From contig JAOTON010001685.1 in NCBI GenBank assembly GCA_034440635.1, positions 2,615,001 to 2,679,000 of the forward strand: a stretch of DNA of 64,000 nucleotides, read 5' to 3'. Within the stretch, counting starts at the first letter, position 1. Each line of letters opens with the position of its first letter. A program made the translations under genes and the position numbers. Source of the stretch: Lepas anatifera (Eukaryota; Arthropoda; Thecostraca; Lepadidae). Positions 44,313-54,149 of the stretch are shown piece by piece. Under the pieces are notes generated by a model. The model searched no databases, had not been told where the DNA came from, and worked only from the letters and a program-made list of their open reading frames with translations.

Positions 44313-45640
44313 ATACAAATAGTGACAATTGTGAATGCACTATCATCTCACATAAAAATGATATAATAAAACCATATAACTGGTATCAGGATCGCGGACG
44401 GCTTCCTTTTACAAAGAACCCATCGCATACGATAATACTTGGTTTGTGGATAGAACCTCCCCAAAACCCAGCCATAGCTCCGCCCCTGGTAAATATATAA
44501 TATTGACAATTTCAGAAAACCTGCCTGTACTAGTTTTAGGAAAGTCGGAGTTTCAAGTTCTATCGCAAGCCGTTTCGGATATTTTTGAAAACCTTGGGGG
44601 CAATATTACCCCTGCCGAAATAGGGTTAACTGAATCACTCTCAGAAATAAGTCACTTTCTTGAACTTCGCAGAAATTACGGTTCTGCTGAGCTGGATCCA
44701 AAGAGAGAGGGAGTAAAGCCAAATCCGGATAATTACATGGTTAAAAGACAAAATTCACCTTGCACTGGGCTCCTTACATGCCTGCCTCGCTGGCCACTGG
44801 TCTTTCAACTTCCCACTCAAATTAAAATTCCGAACTGTCACGTGCCGACAGCAACAATAACATTACCGGACGGTTCCTCTGGTTACGGAGTTAAACAACC
44901 TTGAAAGATTATAGGTACGCACAGAACTGGGTCAGTGCCGGAAATTAAACTGATTTGTGGTTTTGAACGATTAAAAATTATAATATTACCCTCCGTCCCA
45001 GTAATATTGGTTAAACATTGATAAAATCATATTTTGTATCTTATTACTTACAGCCTAAAACGCTAGCGCCGAAGTGGCCAGTGGCCAAAAAGCAAACTTC
45101 TGATATATACGCGATCAACAGAAAGAAGCACCTGGCAGTGATCGAACTGAATCGATCAGCTGGGCACTGCATCTGTGCACTGCATCTGTGCACTGGTGGG
45201 CACTGCATCGGCGCCTCTGTGCACTGCATCCTCATTTGGATCCCTTGTCTCAGGTGGCTGAAGACACCTTTGGCCATTTCCAAATTAAACCCCATATTCT
45301 CGATGTCCTGAACGCGCCTATGTGGATTACATCCCACCTACAACACAATTCTGGAGTACCTAAGAACCCTTCTGCGTACTGCACCCACCTTTGAAGGGAA
45401 TTATTTGCTGCAGACTATGACAAATATTTCTCATGCACCACACTTAAGCACATTGTCACCAAACACTTACCGTTCGATGTTCCGGACGCACCTATCAACA
45501 CAACTCCACAGCACAAAAATGGCGTCGATGTTTGAGTTACACTCAATTTCTTCGCCTGATCGCGCATGCGCTTTTGCCGATCAAGTAGTCCTTTTTTGGC
45601 CTCAGCGGAGACCACTGGCTTGAACTTTGAGATGAGTCCA
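44313..45640. other. Unassigned stretch between the duplication copies
   Basis: Holds a 152-codon open frame (44446-44904, plus strand) starting inside what may be another MITE end (TAGCTCCGCCCCTG near 44476-44489). Its protein is not recognised. A short tandem CACTGCATCTGTG lies at 45165-45200. Confidence 0.4.
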
Positions 45641-45800
45641 GTTTTAAGACTCGTGTGAGTCTCTTTCTGTTCTGCTCATCTGAGTTTGCTGTTGAGCGCA
45701 GTTTTAAGTATAGATTGAGACCAGACATTGGCACTGAGTCCAAAAAATCGGGAGCACGTGAGAAACGAAAGGAAACATTCTCAAACTGTTTTCCTCAGTG
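45641..45800. mobile_element. Possible H-family end abutting the duplication
   Basis: GAGTC/GAGACC-rich sequence (45640-45735) ending TTTTCCTCAGTG at 45800, like the CTCAGTG right terminus of H3 (62311-62317). The next base, 45801, is where the duplicated segment begins. Confidence 0.45.
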
Positions 45801-46696
45801 TACCTACTTATTTAGTTTGTTTAACATTGTTTTTGTACTAACCTGAAGATGATGAGTGTACCAAACTTAATAATGCACGAAATGAATATGTTTGCTAGCC
45901 TAATATTTAGACTAACAGAAGAACAGCGGAAAACAGCGAGAATGGGAGCGAACACCCATATATTTCCTTCGTGTTTAACAATATTTGAATTGCTCATTGC
46001 TGTAGTATTGCTCACAGCTGTCTCCACTCTTTAATGCCACAACACGTCGGCCCAGTACAACACGTCACTGTAGGTCCAGAAAAGCGGTCATTTTAAGGCC
46101 CCGTACTTTACAGCTGGCACTTTGCACCTCTTTGACATTTAGGCAGGTACGCTGGATGAATTGCAGGACCACGTTTGCGCTTCCCGCTACCCTCTGGGCA
46201 AAGACGGTGTGGGCTGATGCCCAGAGCAGGAACCCGGGGAGAGCACCGTCGTACTCCGCCATCGCCTCTCCCTCGCAGTGGAGCACACCGCCAACCATGG
46301 TGATACGCATCACGGTGACGATGGAGGGCGCCTTCATGGCGTCCAGAAGAGCCCGAAGGGTGTCCTCGTTTGAAAACAGTACAGACAAATGCTTAGAATT
46401 TTGTAAAATCCTGCTAATCACTCACATGGTCAGGGGACGGCTACACGCCTCGGTAGACCTATCCGATTTTCTCATATTGATCAAAAACATAAACGCCGAA
46501 TTTTTTTAACTGAATGGTCATGTCATATATCATCTATCATTTATATATCATTTGGATGTGTAGCCATTCTAAGGTTTCCGATACCCATGTCCATACACGC
46601 TTCTGCGAATATGACCAGCATTCTTGAAGTCTGCATACGGCTCTGCACACTGAAACCCCCAAAGCTCGCTAGCCTTCATACGCCTCTGCGCACTAA
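45801..46696. repeat. Direct segmental duplication, copy 2 (~896 bp)
   Basis: Second copy of 41927-42820 with a few substitutions and 1-2 base indels. Identity ends at CGCACTAA (46696), followed by short GGTAGCT/AGCTATGGTAGCT repeats to about 46760. Confidence 0.93.
46151..46369 (-). pseudogene. Duplicate exon with destroyed acceptor
   Basis: Counterpart of 42277-42495. The frame is still open, but the acceptor reads CTGTTTTCAAACGAGG instead of CTGTTTCCAGACGAGG, so the AG is gone. Of the substitutions between the copies, about seven change amino acids (among them Thr/Arg, Ala/Ser, Arg/Pro, Val/Met, Asp/Asn) and three are silent, indicating relaxed constraint in at least one copy. Confidence 0.5.
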
Positions 46697-47056
46697 TGGT
46701 TGTTGATGGTAGCTCAGCTATGGTAGCTATGGTACCATGTTGAGCTATGGTAGCTCAGATAGAGATAATATAACACTCTCTTCATACTTCGTTTGTATTT
46801 ATGAAGGCATGCATGAAACAAGGAAGACAGCCGCACATATCAAAAATATGTATGTCCACGCGATTCAAATACGACAAGCAATTACTGCTACAATTTGACA
46901 TCACTCGGAATTAAAAAAGTGTAGTATGAAAAATGTGCTGTTATAAATACCAATATTAGACAACTGTACTATGTGCTTCATTTTGCAAGCATAACCATCG
47001 TTTGATTTTACCCAGCACTAAAAAGGATGTAAAGAAACATTTACAGATGTACATAC

Positions 47057-47176
47057 CTTCTCAGTTCATTTGAAAGAAGAGCCTGCTGAGGAGCTTTTTC
47101 AATTCTGCATTCAGGATGGAAATCTGGCAGGGCAATTGCTGCGATTAGAGGCTGTCTGCCTGCAACTCTCTGAGCT
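47057..47176 (-). CDS. Possible coding exon (unrecognised protein)
   Basis: On the minus strand a strong acceptor (pyrimidine-rich TTGTTTGCCTAG/AGCTCAG) and a near-consensus donor (GAGAAG/GTATGT) bound 120 bp with one open frame reading AQRVAGRQPLIAAIALPDF and continuing to LLSNELRR. Same strand as the exon candidates at 46.2 and 42.4 kb and upstream of them, so it might belong to the same gene. An upstream ATG (47239-47241) is preceded directly by a stop. Confidence 0.3.
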
Positions 47177-47179
47177 CTA

Positions 47180-48018
47180 GGCAAACAATTAGGCAAAGCA
47201 TGCACGTACATGACATACAGTTGTAAACATTGTCCTTTCATTCACGGTTAGTGTTTATTTTTACATCGACCTGAAAAAACAAACAACGCATCAGAGCTCC
47301 TGCTCTTCCCAATGGATCCGGCAAACAAAACACCCAAAAATCACATCAACGAAAAAGAAACCGAATGCAAGGGACCTTTATTCAACCAATTATTGAACAC
47401 TTGTACCTCGCTCAGCACTTCATTAAAGAGATGATAAGCTAACCATTGAGTCGTAAGCATTGGAAAGCAATTCTAGAAACTATCTCTATATCCTAGGAAA
47501 TCGAGAAACTTTCAGCCATCATCGTACTCTAATATCATCTGCATAATTCCAGTAATAGTTCTAGTAATAAATAACATCGTCCTTTCACACCACCTTTAGC
47601 TCTTCTTTTGATTTGTACGACCTTTCACAAATATTCCTATTACTTGTAACACGGTCATAGCCAACCAACGTGTAAACATTCCAACACATGCCCATACGCG
47701 AAGGCGGTTCCAGGGATAAAGGGGAGCAGACGCCTCTTAATCGAGGACTGGGCGTCCCCAATTAGAGCCCCGGAGCCTCCGAAACCGCCCCTCCGATCTG
47801 TGAAATGCCCCTTATCGTTCCCTACCCGCGAGATTCAGTTACTGGCGCCGCCAGAATGCAATTCAGCGTTTCCTGATAGGCTGTACTGTTAAAACATGGC
47901 GTATCCTTGTCCAAAAGGCGGCTCCCGGTCGGAGTACCCCTTGATCGCAGGTCTTGGATCTGCCTAGGCCCATGTCTCAAGCATTGCACCTTCACACCTG
48001 ACCGGAAAGGGTCTGGCA
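47180..48018. other. Unassigned spacer
   Basis: Possible small MITE at about 47700-47790 (GGCGGTTCCAGGG near the left, GAAACCGCCCCTCC near the right). Otherwise nothing recognised. Confidence 0.4.
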
Positions 48019-48588
48019 CTAACGCGCACTGAAGAGGGGGAGTCTGGTAGGCCCCCTGGGATATGAAAAAACCAAGAGACTTAGAAAACACTCGTTTGAG
48101 GGTGTGTGGGGGCTACGGTAATCTATATCATAGCATCCTTCATTGACCTAGGTTAATATTTTCAAGGTGGAACGATGCCATAAAAATAGAATATTTACCG
48201 AGGTAAGAATCTATTAGGAAATACCGTATTTATGCGGGAAAAGGTCGGGAATATGCTAAAACTGACCAAGAGTCACGGAGGGAATGTCCCAAAAACCGTT
48301 CCTGAAATTGTGGGATCAAGGTCATTGACCTAAGACGCCACAGTATGGTAAATTCCCTATAGTGCAAGCAACCTGGTTCTGCGACGCGATTGAGGTTGTC
48401 TCAAACTATATGCTTGAATTTGAAAGCCTATCAGTAAAAAATCCACAGATTTTTCAAATCATTTCGCCAATTGATGCGCAGTTGAGTTCTTACAAATATG
48501 ACCAAGTAGCGTATTTAGACTACGAGCAGTTCTCCGGACACATGTGTGAAGGAAACCTCCGACGCCCCCCCTACAGTGCGCGTGTTAA
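48019..48588 (+). mobile_element. TTAA-type MITE, family F, copy F1 (complete, internally deleted)
   Basis: CTAA (48019-48022) then CGCGCACTGAAG; right end TACAGTGCGCGTG and TTAA (48585-48588). The termini match F2. Middle and 3' part align with F2 and F3, but about 300 bp are missing. Contains a perfect AGGTCATTGACCT at 48319-48331. Confidence 0.82.
48319..48331. promoter_or_regulatory. Perfect IR1 nuclear-receptor site (ecdysone-element type)
   Basis: AGGTCATTGACCT is an inverted repeat of AGGTCA with one-base spacing, the PAL1 form bound strongly by EcR/USP in arthropods (established for that sequence). The same 13-mer is at 62991-63003 in another F copy. Function here is not shown. Confidence 0.4.
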
Positions 48589-48628
48589 GTGTAACATCAT
48601 ACAGGCAATCAGACACCGGATCAGCACA

Positions 48629-48835
48629 GTGGATCAGACTCGGCGGCAGGGCGGGTCTGACGCTGGATCAGACTCGGCGGCAGGGCGGGTCTGTCGCTGG
48701 ATCAGACTCGGCGGCAGGGCGGGTCTGACGCTGGATCAGACTCGGCGGCAGGGCGGGTCTGACGCTGGATCAGACTCAGCGACAGGGCAGGTCTGACGCT
48801 GGATCAGACTCAGCGACAGGGCGGGTCTGTCGCTG
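48629..48835. repeat. 34-bp GC-rich minisatellite, about 6 copies
   Basis: CTGGATCAGACTCGGCGGCA and GGGCGGGTCTGACG repeat with starts at 48629, 48663, 48697, 48731, 48765 and 48799. Two variants (CGGCGGCAGGGCGGG and CAGCGACAGGGCAGG) lie in blocks. The period is not divisible by three. It begins 41 bp after F1. Confidence 0.92.
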
Positions 48836-49916
48836 GACACCGGTCCTTGAGTCCGTCCACCACGCTCCAGCAGAACGAAGAGAGGAGGCGGCTGTTGTTT
48901 CTCCGCAGGTTCGCCGCGTACCACGCCGTGGCGACGCTGCCGAGACAGGGGAAGTCTTACCCTGGGGTGAGGGGATGGAGAGTAGTACAGCACATAATAC
49001 ATATCTGCTGCCATCACTAGACTCTTCATATCTGGCCTGTGAATTACATAATGAGCTTGGCTGGTTAACCCCGCTGACGCCAGTGCAGTTTAAATGTCCA
49101 CATCAGTCTGTGCGTGACAGGTGATAAGGACGGATTTCCCTCTGTCTGACTCCAGATATTATTTTCGCTTGACAATTTCTTAGCGTCAAACGGTTATTAG
49201 AAAAATCAAATCAACTGTCGGGGAATGTAGCCTTTTTAATCATTCCTAGAGAGAAAATCGTGGTTGATTTGTGAGCTTTTGTGTCATATGTTCTTTTGCA
49301 GGAAAAATCCCAAAAATATGCGACGAAAGCAATGCACTATGTATAATATTATTCTTTTCCCAGCTATTCAGCCAGTTAACAAAACTGACGCAAAATACAT
49401 CACAAGCACATTCATGACCAGGTGCACCAGCCCTATAACTATTTTGGCGTTTGTTGTTCACGCGACGTTCGTCTTTGTGTTCGATACTAGCAAAATGACA
49501 TGGTGAGCCAGCACGACTGGAAGTCGGAGATGAGCTGGGTGGACAGCCATTGAGATAAGTATATTTTCATCTTTCTTTGCTATCTAGATGGAGAAATAAC
49601 ATTATCATCCCTATAAATTTCCATGATGCAGCCCGCGTTAGAATTGGCCCTATATGTTTGTTCTTTTCCCTGTACGAATTAATGGGTCAATCAAATAGGG
49701 CCTTGTGCCACTAGAGCCAAGCCACATCTTCCTTCGGCATTTGCACCGTCACCGCACCGACACCATGATCTTCTTCACCCAACCTGTGCCGATGGCTGAA
49801 GCTGATTAACACGTATATCACTGAAAACATATGAAATCAATCTTAACTGTCCACTCATTTGAAAGGAAACCCAAATAAATATATTGGAAAGTCTGCATAT
49901 GTGATTATAACTATTG
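48836..49916. other. Unassigned spacer
   Basis: No recognised gene or repeat. Confidence 0.45.
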
Positions 49917-49960
49917 TGGTTTAACGACACACTAACTGCCAGGGTCATACGGTGTCGCCA
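49917..49960 (-). repeat. SINE fragment with Nin-DC-like module
   Basis: On the minus strand it reads GCGACACCGTATGACCCTGG and then GTCGTTAAACCAC, matching the 3' module of the fuller SINE at 62587-62775. Only the module is left. Confidence 0.6.
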
Positions 49961-50236
49961 AGTGCAAATGTGATTATGTGCAGGAAGGTCTTAGTATCTG
50001 TGAGTTGCATTAAGCATGCACATTTCTGTAAGAAGTAATCATTCTGTAAGAATTATGATATTCTGTCATCATTCTGTAAGAAGTTGTATCATCACACACA
50101 ATTTGAGTATCTATTATTTGCAGCGGCATTGACTGTCTGGCGTATTAGCCCTCCATCACAGATTTAGCTCTCCCCAAGGACGACAGTCAAGGCCTTCGGT
50201 GAACATCTCGTAACGTTTTAAAAATCCTAGGCACAC

Positions 50237-51084
50237 TTAACACGCGCATTGACGGGGGCGGGTACCCGCCCCCCTCGGGTTTTTCGGAAACAGTAGGAAA
50301 ACGGCGGCGCGTAGCGCCGCCGTACTTGGTGTACCTTTTCCCTTATCTTTTTACAACTTCTGTGAAAATTTCAAGGTTAGGTCATCTCAGGTCAGGTCAC
50401 CAGTACAGGTCAAGTGACCCGACCTCAAAAAAAGTTTAAGATAGCATAAGTCGGAGCAGGGTGAACTTATCCGATTGAAACTCATATCACATAATGGCCC
50501 CACCGAGTTCTCTAACATATGTTCCGGTATTTTTGATATCGATGACCTAAGGTCAGGTACGAGGCATGACCTCTCCATTGGAAATACATGGGAAAAATGG
50601 TTTTTACGGAATAACTCAGTAACGGATGGTGATAGAGCATTTATTTTAGCTGCATTAGACTCGCCTGGGCTTTGCAGTTCTAATGATATGCATTTTATAT
50701 AATTTGACCCTGACCTGACCTCAGGTCAGGTCAAATCCTTGATTTGACCTAGCAAAGTCAAATTATATATCATTCGATTCGGCTTGCTAAGAGGATTCAT
50801 ACAATTTAAGTCGTTTTGCTCTATCTTTACTTGTTCAGATGTAATGCCCGAAAAACTGAATTTTACATGTTATCCCTATGACGGGCATGTTTTGACCTCT
50901 CGTGACCTTAAATGTGACCTGACAAAAAAATGGTTCAAATGTTTTCGATGGAGAAGTGGATGGGCAGCCCAACGCCGTTTACCGTTTTTCGCTACCTACC
51001 GTGGTTCTCGAGATCTTAGGGGGGCGGGTACCCGCCCCCCGTCAATGCGAAGGTGGCTCAGACCCCCGTCAATGCCCGTGTTAA
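50237..51084 (+). mobile_element. TTAA-type MITE, family A, copy A3 (complete)
   Basis: TTAA at 50237-50240 and 51081-51084, both flush with the two halves of the tRNA-headed repeat. The unoccupied paralogue at 53926-53942 reads CACACCTAATGACCAGC where this copy has CACACTTAA - element - TTAATGACCAGC. Ends and interior agree with A2. Confidence 0.92.
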
Positions 51085-51205
51085 TGACCAGCTTTTCTAA
51101 AAAAAGAAGCGTCGGGTATTGATCCGACCACCAAGGGCTGCAAGTTCCCTGCTGTGAACGTGAGCGTTCACAACAGCTAAATTCAACACTTATCGCAAAA
51201 CCACC

Positions 51206-51286
51206 GTTCAGGATGAGATTCGAACCCATGCGGGCAGAGCCCATTGGATTAGCAGTCCAACGCCTTAAAAACTCGGCCACCTGAAC
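51206..51286 (-). tRNA. tRNA-Ser(GCT)-like, SINE head
   Basis: 81 bp on the minus strand: acceptor arms GTTCAGG and CCTGAAC pair perfectly, A box GGTGGCCGAG, anticodon loop CTGCTAA (anticodon GCT, Ser), long variable arm typical of class II tRNAs, B box GGTTCGAATCT. The D loop has TTTTTAAG for GTGGTTAAG, and the sequence is followed by a repeat body also present at 53.9 kb, so a SINE head or tRNA pseudogene is likelier than a working tRNA. Confidence 0.6.
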
Positions 51287-51483
51287 ACCGACATTTTGAC
51301 AAGTGCAAAAACTGGGTTAAAAATCACAGATTGAAAATAAAACTTCTGATTTTGGGTTTGCACTAAAACACTTACCACATGGTAAAGGAAAACACGAGCT
51401 CGGTTAAACTCAGGCAGTTACAAATCCATCCCAGTTGTGGAGGGAGAGGGGTGGGGCAACAGGGTAAAACACAACAAACTTTT

Positions 51484-53310
51484 TTAATACACTTGCCGGA
51501 GGGCTTTTCAGCCACCTTTACCCTGGTGGGGGGGTGGGTGAGGGTGTTCAAGCACCCCTCGACCTCGGCACCCATGCGCGATAGCGAAAAACGCGAACAC
51601 TCGAGGATAGCTCGTAAAAAATAATGAAGAGACTACATCAGTCACTTTTTGGCCCAGGCCACTATTGACGTCATGACAGGTCAAAGAGGCTTGCAGGTTA
51701 GAGAAGGGTTTCTGGGCTTTAACCCGCGCCCCACCGGGGGTCCGGCGCCACCTTCGCCCCACCGGGGGCCATTGATGCCCCCCTTATAACTCCGAAAGTA
51801 TGGGCGTTAGCGCAAATCTGCAAAGTGCATTAGGAAGGTATTGTGAATTCAGTAAGAAATTACTTGGCATGTTTTAGCGCTCAGGTCAATTTTTGACCTC
51901 CAGAGGTCAAATTATGTCAAGATCGGCTATTTTCACTCAAATATGCAATGCTTAAGCAAACTAGGCATAAATCTTATGCCATTAGAGCTATTGAGATGTC
52001 GTACAGTAAATTGGATAGGAAAATTCCAGATCTTTTCCGCTAAGTGTAACGTAATGACCTCCCGCCAGTAGTTTGACCTCCATAGGTCACATCGTGACCT
52101 AATATGACCTGAGGCCACGAAAGGTCACAAAGTGACCTTGCTGTCTATCAAACGAAAGTCAATTAGGTCAAAAGTTATTGTAAAAATACTGTGTTTGACA
52201 CCTGGTGACCTTGGATGACCTCGAAGAGATCAAAGGGAAAATATGACCCCTGGAATCCGTCAAAGGGTATCCAAGAACGCTTTTCTGACCAAACCGAGCA
52301 TTTTCAATCGTTCTTTAGGCTTTTAGATCATAAGACAGCTTTTCCCCATGCTTTTTTAATGGGAGAGGTCACCTCGTGACCTGACCTTAGGTCATGAAAT
52401 CTAAAAATCTCGGTTATTCACCTTGTAGACCCCGGCGGGGTTATGAAATGTAGGAAGTTTCAAATCGATCGACTTCGAAATGTAGCTCTTATAGAGGTTT
52501 AAAGTTGAAGTGAGGTGACCTTGGTTGACCTCGCCTGGTGATCTGACCTTGGGCGACCCGGGGTAAAAAATTTCAGGAATGGTGGGAAAATGATGCAGTG
52601 AGAGGTAGAGCTCTCAACCGCGGTGCTGCGCCTCTTCGTTTTTCTGCTATCCCGGAAAAACCTTAGGGGGGCCATCGGTGTCCCCCGGTGGGGCGAGGGT
52701 TAACGGCTGATAGAGTTAAGCTAGAATCAATTGTTAGGCACCATTGGCTTCCTCTCGTTACAGCGAATCGAATGACGACTATGTAACTATACTGGGGCAA
52801 AACATAAAAATGACGTGACCTAAGGCCAGTTAAGGTCACCATCTGACCTAGCATAGTCAATATGCATACCAATGGACTCACAATAGCAATCCAAACGTAA
52901 TGGTACCAACATGGGAGCTTTACCACTATTCCCTGCGAAGTTATCGACCCAAGTCTGAAAACCTGCTTAACAAGTCCCAGATGACCTCTCAGAGGCCACA
53001 GGTCCAAACTTGCAGCATGAACCTAGCGAGGGACCTAGGATACTACAATTTAGAAAGTAGGAAGGTATCATAAGCTGTATCTACAGAAATAGAGCCAGTT
53101 TTCCAAATACCTGTTTTCCACGTGCATTGCCAACCGAGAGATCATGATCCGTACCTATGGCTAGGTCATCGGCATGGAAAAAATTCCGGAATACATTTCC
53201 TAAAACTCGATGGGCCCATTATGTGGTATCAGTTTCAATTGGATATATTCATCCTGTTCTTATTTATGCTATATTCAACTTTTTTAATATACTGTCACTT
53301 GATCTGCACT
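51484..53310 (-). mobile_element. TTAA-type MITE, family C, copy C5, interrupted by B3
   Basis: Starts at TTAA (51484-51487) with a decayed C right end (AGCCACCTTTACCCTGG). The C sequence reads up to GGGTTTCTGGGCTTTAA, resumes after B3 with TTAACGGCTGATAGAG and runs on through the C core. Near 53310 it stops in front of its left terminus and joins a piece of an A element. Confidence 0.83.
51719..52703 (-). mobile_element. TTAA-type MITE, family B, copy B3 (complete, nested in C5)
   Basis: TTAA at 51719-51722 and 52700-52703. Right terminus CCCGCGCCCCACCGGGG first, left terminus (CCGGTGGGGCGAGGG) last. One palindrome is decayed (CCATTGATGCC near 51769). Sits inside C5 with C sequence directly adjoining both TTAA copies. 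Confidence 0.9.
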
Positions 53311-53742
53311 TAGTAATGGATGGTGGTAGAGCGTTTATTTTAGTTAACGGCATTATGTTTGCCTTAACCTTGCAGTTAAGGCATTCATTAAGAGTTAATG
53401 ATTCATGAACTTAATTATATTAATTTTGACCTAATTTGACCCGACCTCATGGGATGTCAAATACTAGCTTCAACCTGATTAACCTAGTGTTTTGCTCTGT
53501 CTCTAACAGTTCAGATGTAATGACTGAAAACCTACCTTTACATGATATCCCTATGGTGGCATGCCTTCCCCTCTAGTGACCTTAAATGTGACCTGACAAT
53601 AAGAAATTATGCAGGGCTTTAGATGGGCAATCCAACGCCGTTCACCGTTGTTGCTATCTAGCGTGATTCTTGAGTTCTGGGGGAGGGTACTTGCCCTCGT
53701 TAATATGAAGGTGGCTTATAACCCCGTCAATACGCATGTGAA
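53311..53742 (+). mobile_element. Right half of a family A element (A4)
   Basis: Aligns with the second half of A2/A3 (GTAATGGATGGTGGTAGAGC, AGTTCAGATGTAATGAC, AGTGACCTTAAATGTGACCTG, AAGGTGGC, CCCCGTCAATACGCATG) but is strongly diverged and has lost its left half at the junction with C5. Confidence 0.75.
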
Positions 53743-53745
53743 ACG

Positions 53746-54140
53746 TGCACATTTCTGTAAGAAGTATTCTTAGTATAAACACCTATAACTTGAGTATGTA
53801 TTGGTTGCAGCAGCATTAACTGTCTGGCGTTTTAGCCCTCCATCACAGATTTAGCTCTCCCCAAGCACGACAGTCAAGGCCTTCGGTGAACATCTCGTAA
53901 CGTTTTAAAAAGCTCGGGCACACCTAATGACCAGCTTCTCACGGAAAAAGGAAACGTCAGGTATTGATCCGACCTTCAAGGGCTGCAAGTTCCCTGCTGT
54001 GAACGTGAGCGTTCACAACAGCTAAATTCAACACTTATCGCAAAATCACCGTTCAAGATGAGATTCGAACTCACGCGGGCAGAGCGCATTCCATTAGCTG
54101 TCCAACGCCTTAACCACCCGGCCACCTGAACACCGACGAT
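53746..54140 (-). repeat. tRNA-Ser-headed repeat, copy 2 (uninterrupted)
   Basis: Continuous counterpart of 50017-50236 plus 51085-51300. Body on the minus strand contains TTGTGAACGCTCACGTTCAC, a near-perfect inverted repeat. It acts as the paralogous empty site for the A3 insertion. Confidence 0.78.
54051..54131 (-). tRNA. tRNA-Ser-like SINE head, degraded
   Basis: Same 81-bp layout as 51206-51286 with A box GGTGGCCGGG and B box AGTTCGAATCT. The anticodon stem no longer pairs (TTGGA against TGGAA), so it is not a functional tRNA. Confidence 0.55.
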
Positions 54141-54149
54141 ATACAAAGT

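Larger units (their letters stand above)
50017..51300 (-). repeat. tRNA-Ser-headed repeat, copy 1, split by A3
   Basis: Parts 50017-50236 and 51085-51300 together match the continuous segment 53746-54140, including TTAGCCCTCCATCACAGATT, GTGAACGTGAGCGTTCACAA and the tRNA-Ser-like head. The A3 MITE separates them. The minus strand starts with the tRNA head, as in a SINE; extension beyond about 200 bp may mean that a larger segment was duplicated. Confidence 0.75.

Noticed and set aside
44446..44904. 152-codon open frame
   Set aside because: It begins in a probable MITE end, has no recognisable domain and ordinary A/T-rich codon use.
50475..50702. Conserved ~75-residue peptide in A and C elements
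   Set aside because: The frame is absent from B elements in spite of DNA similarity, and differences between A and C are mostly amino-acid changing.
51206..51286. Functional tRNA-Ser(GCT) gene
   Set aside because: D-loop changes and a linked repeat body present elsewhere point to a SINE head or pseudogene; kept only as tRNA-like.
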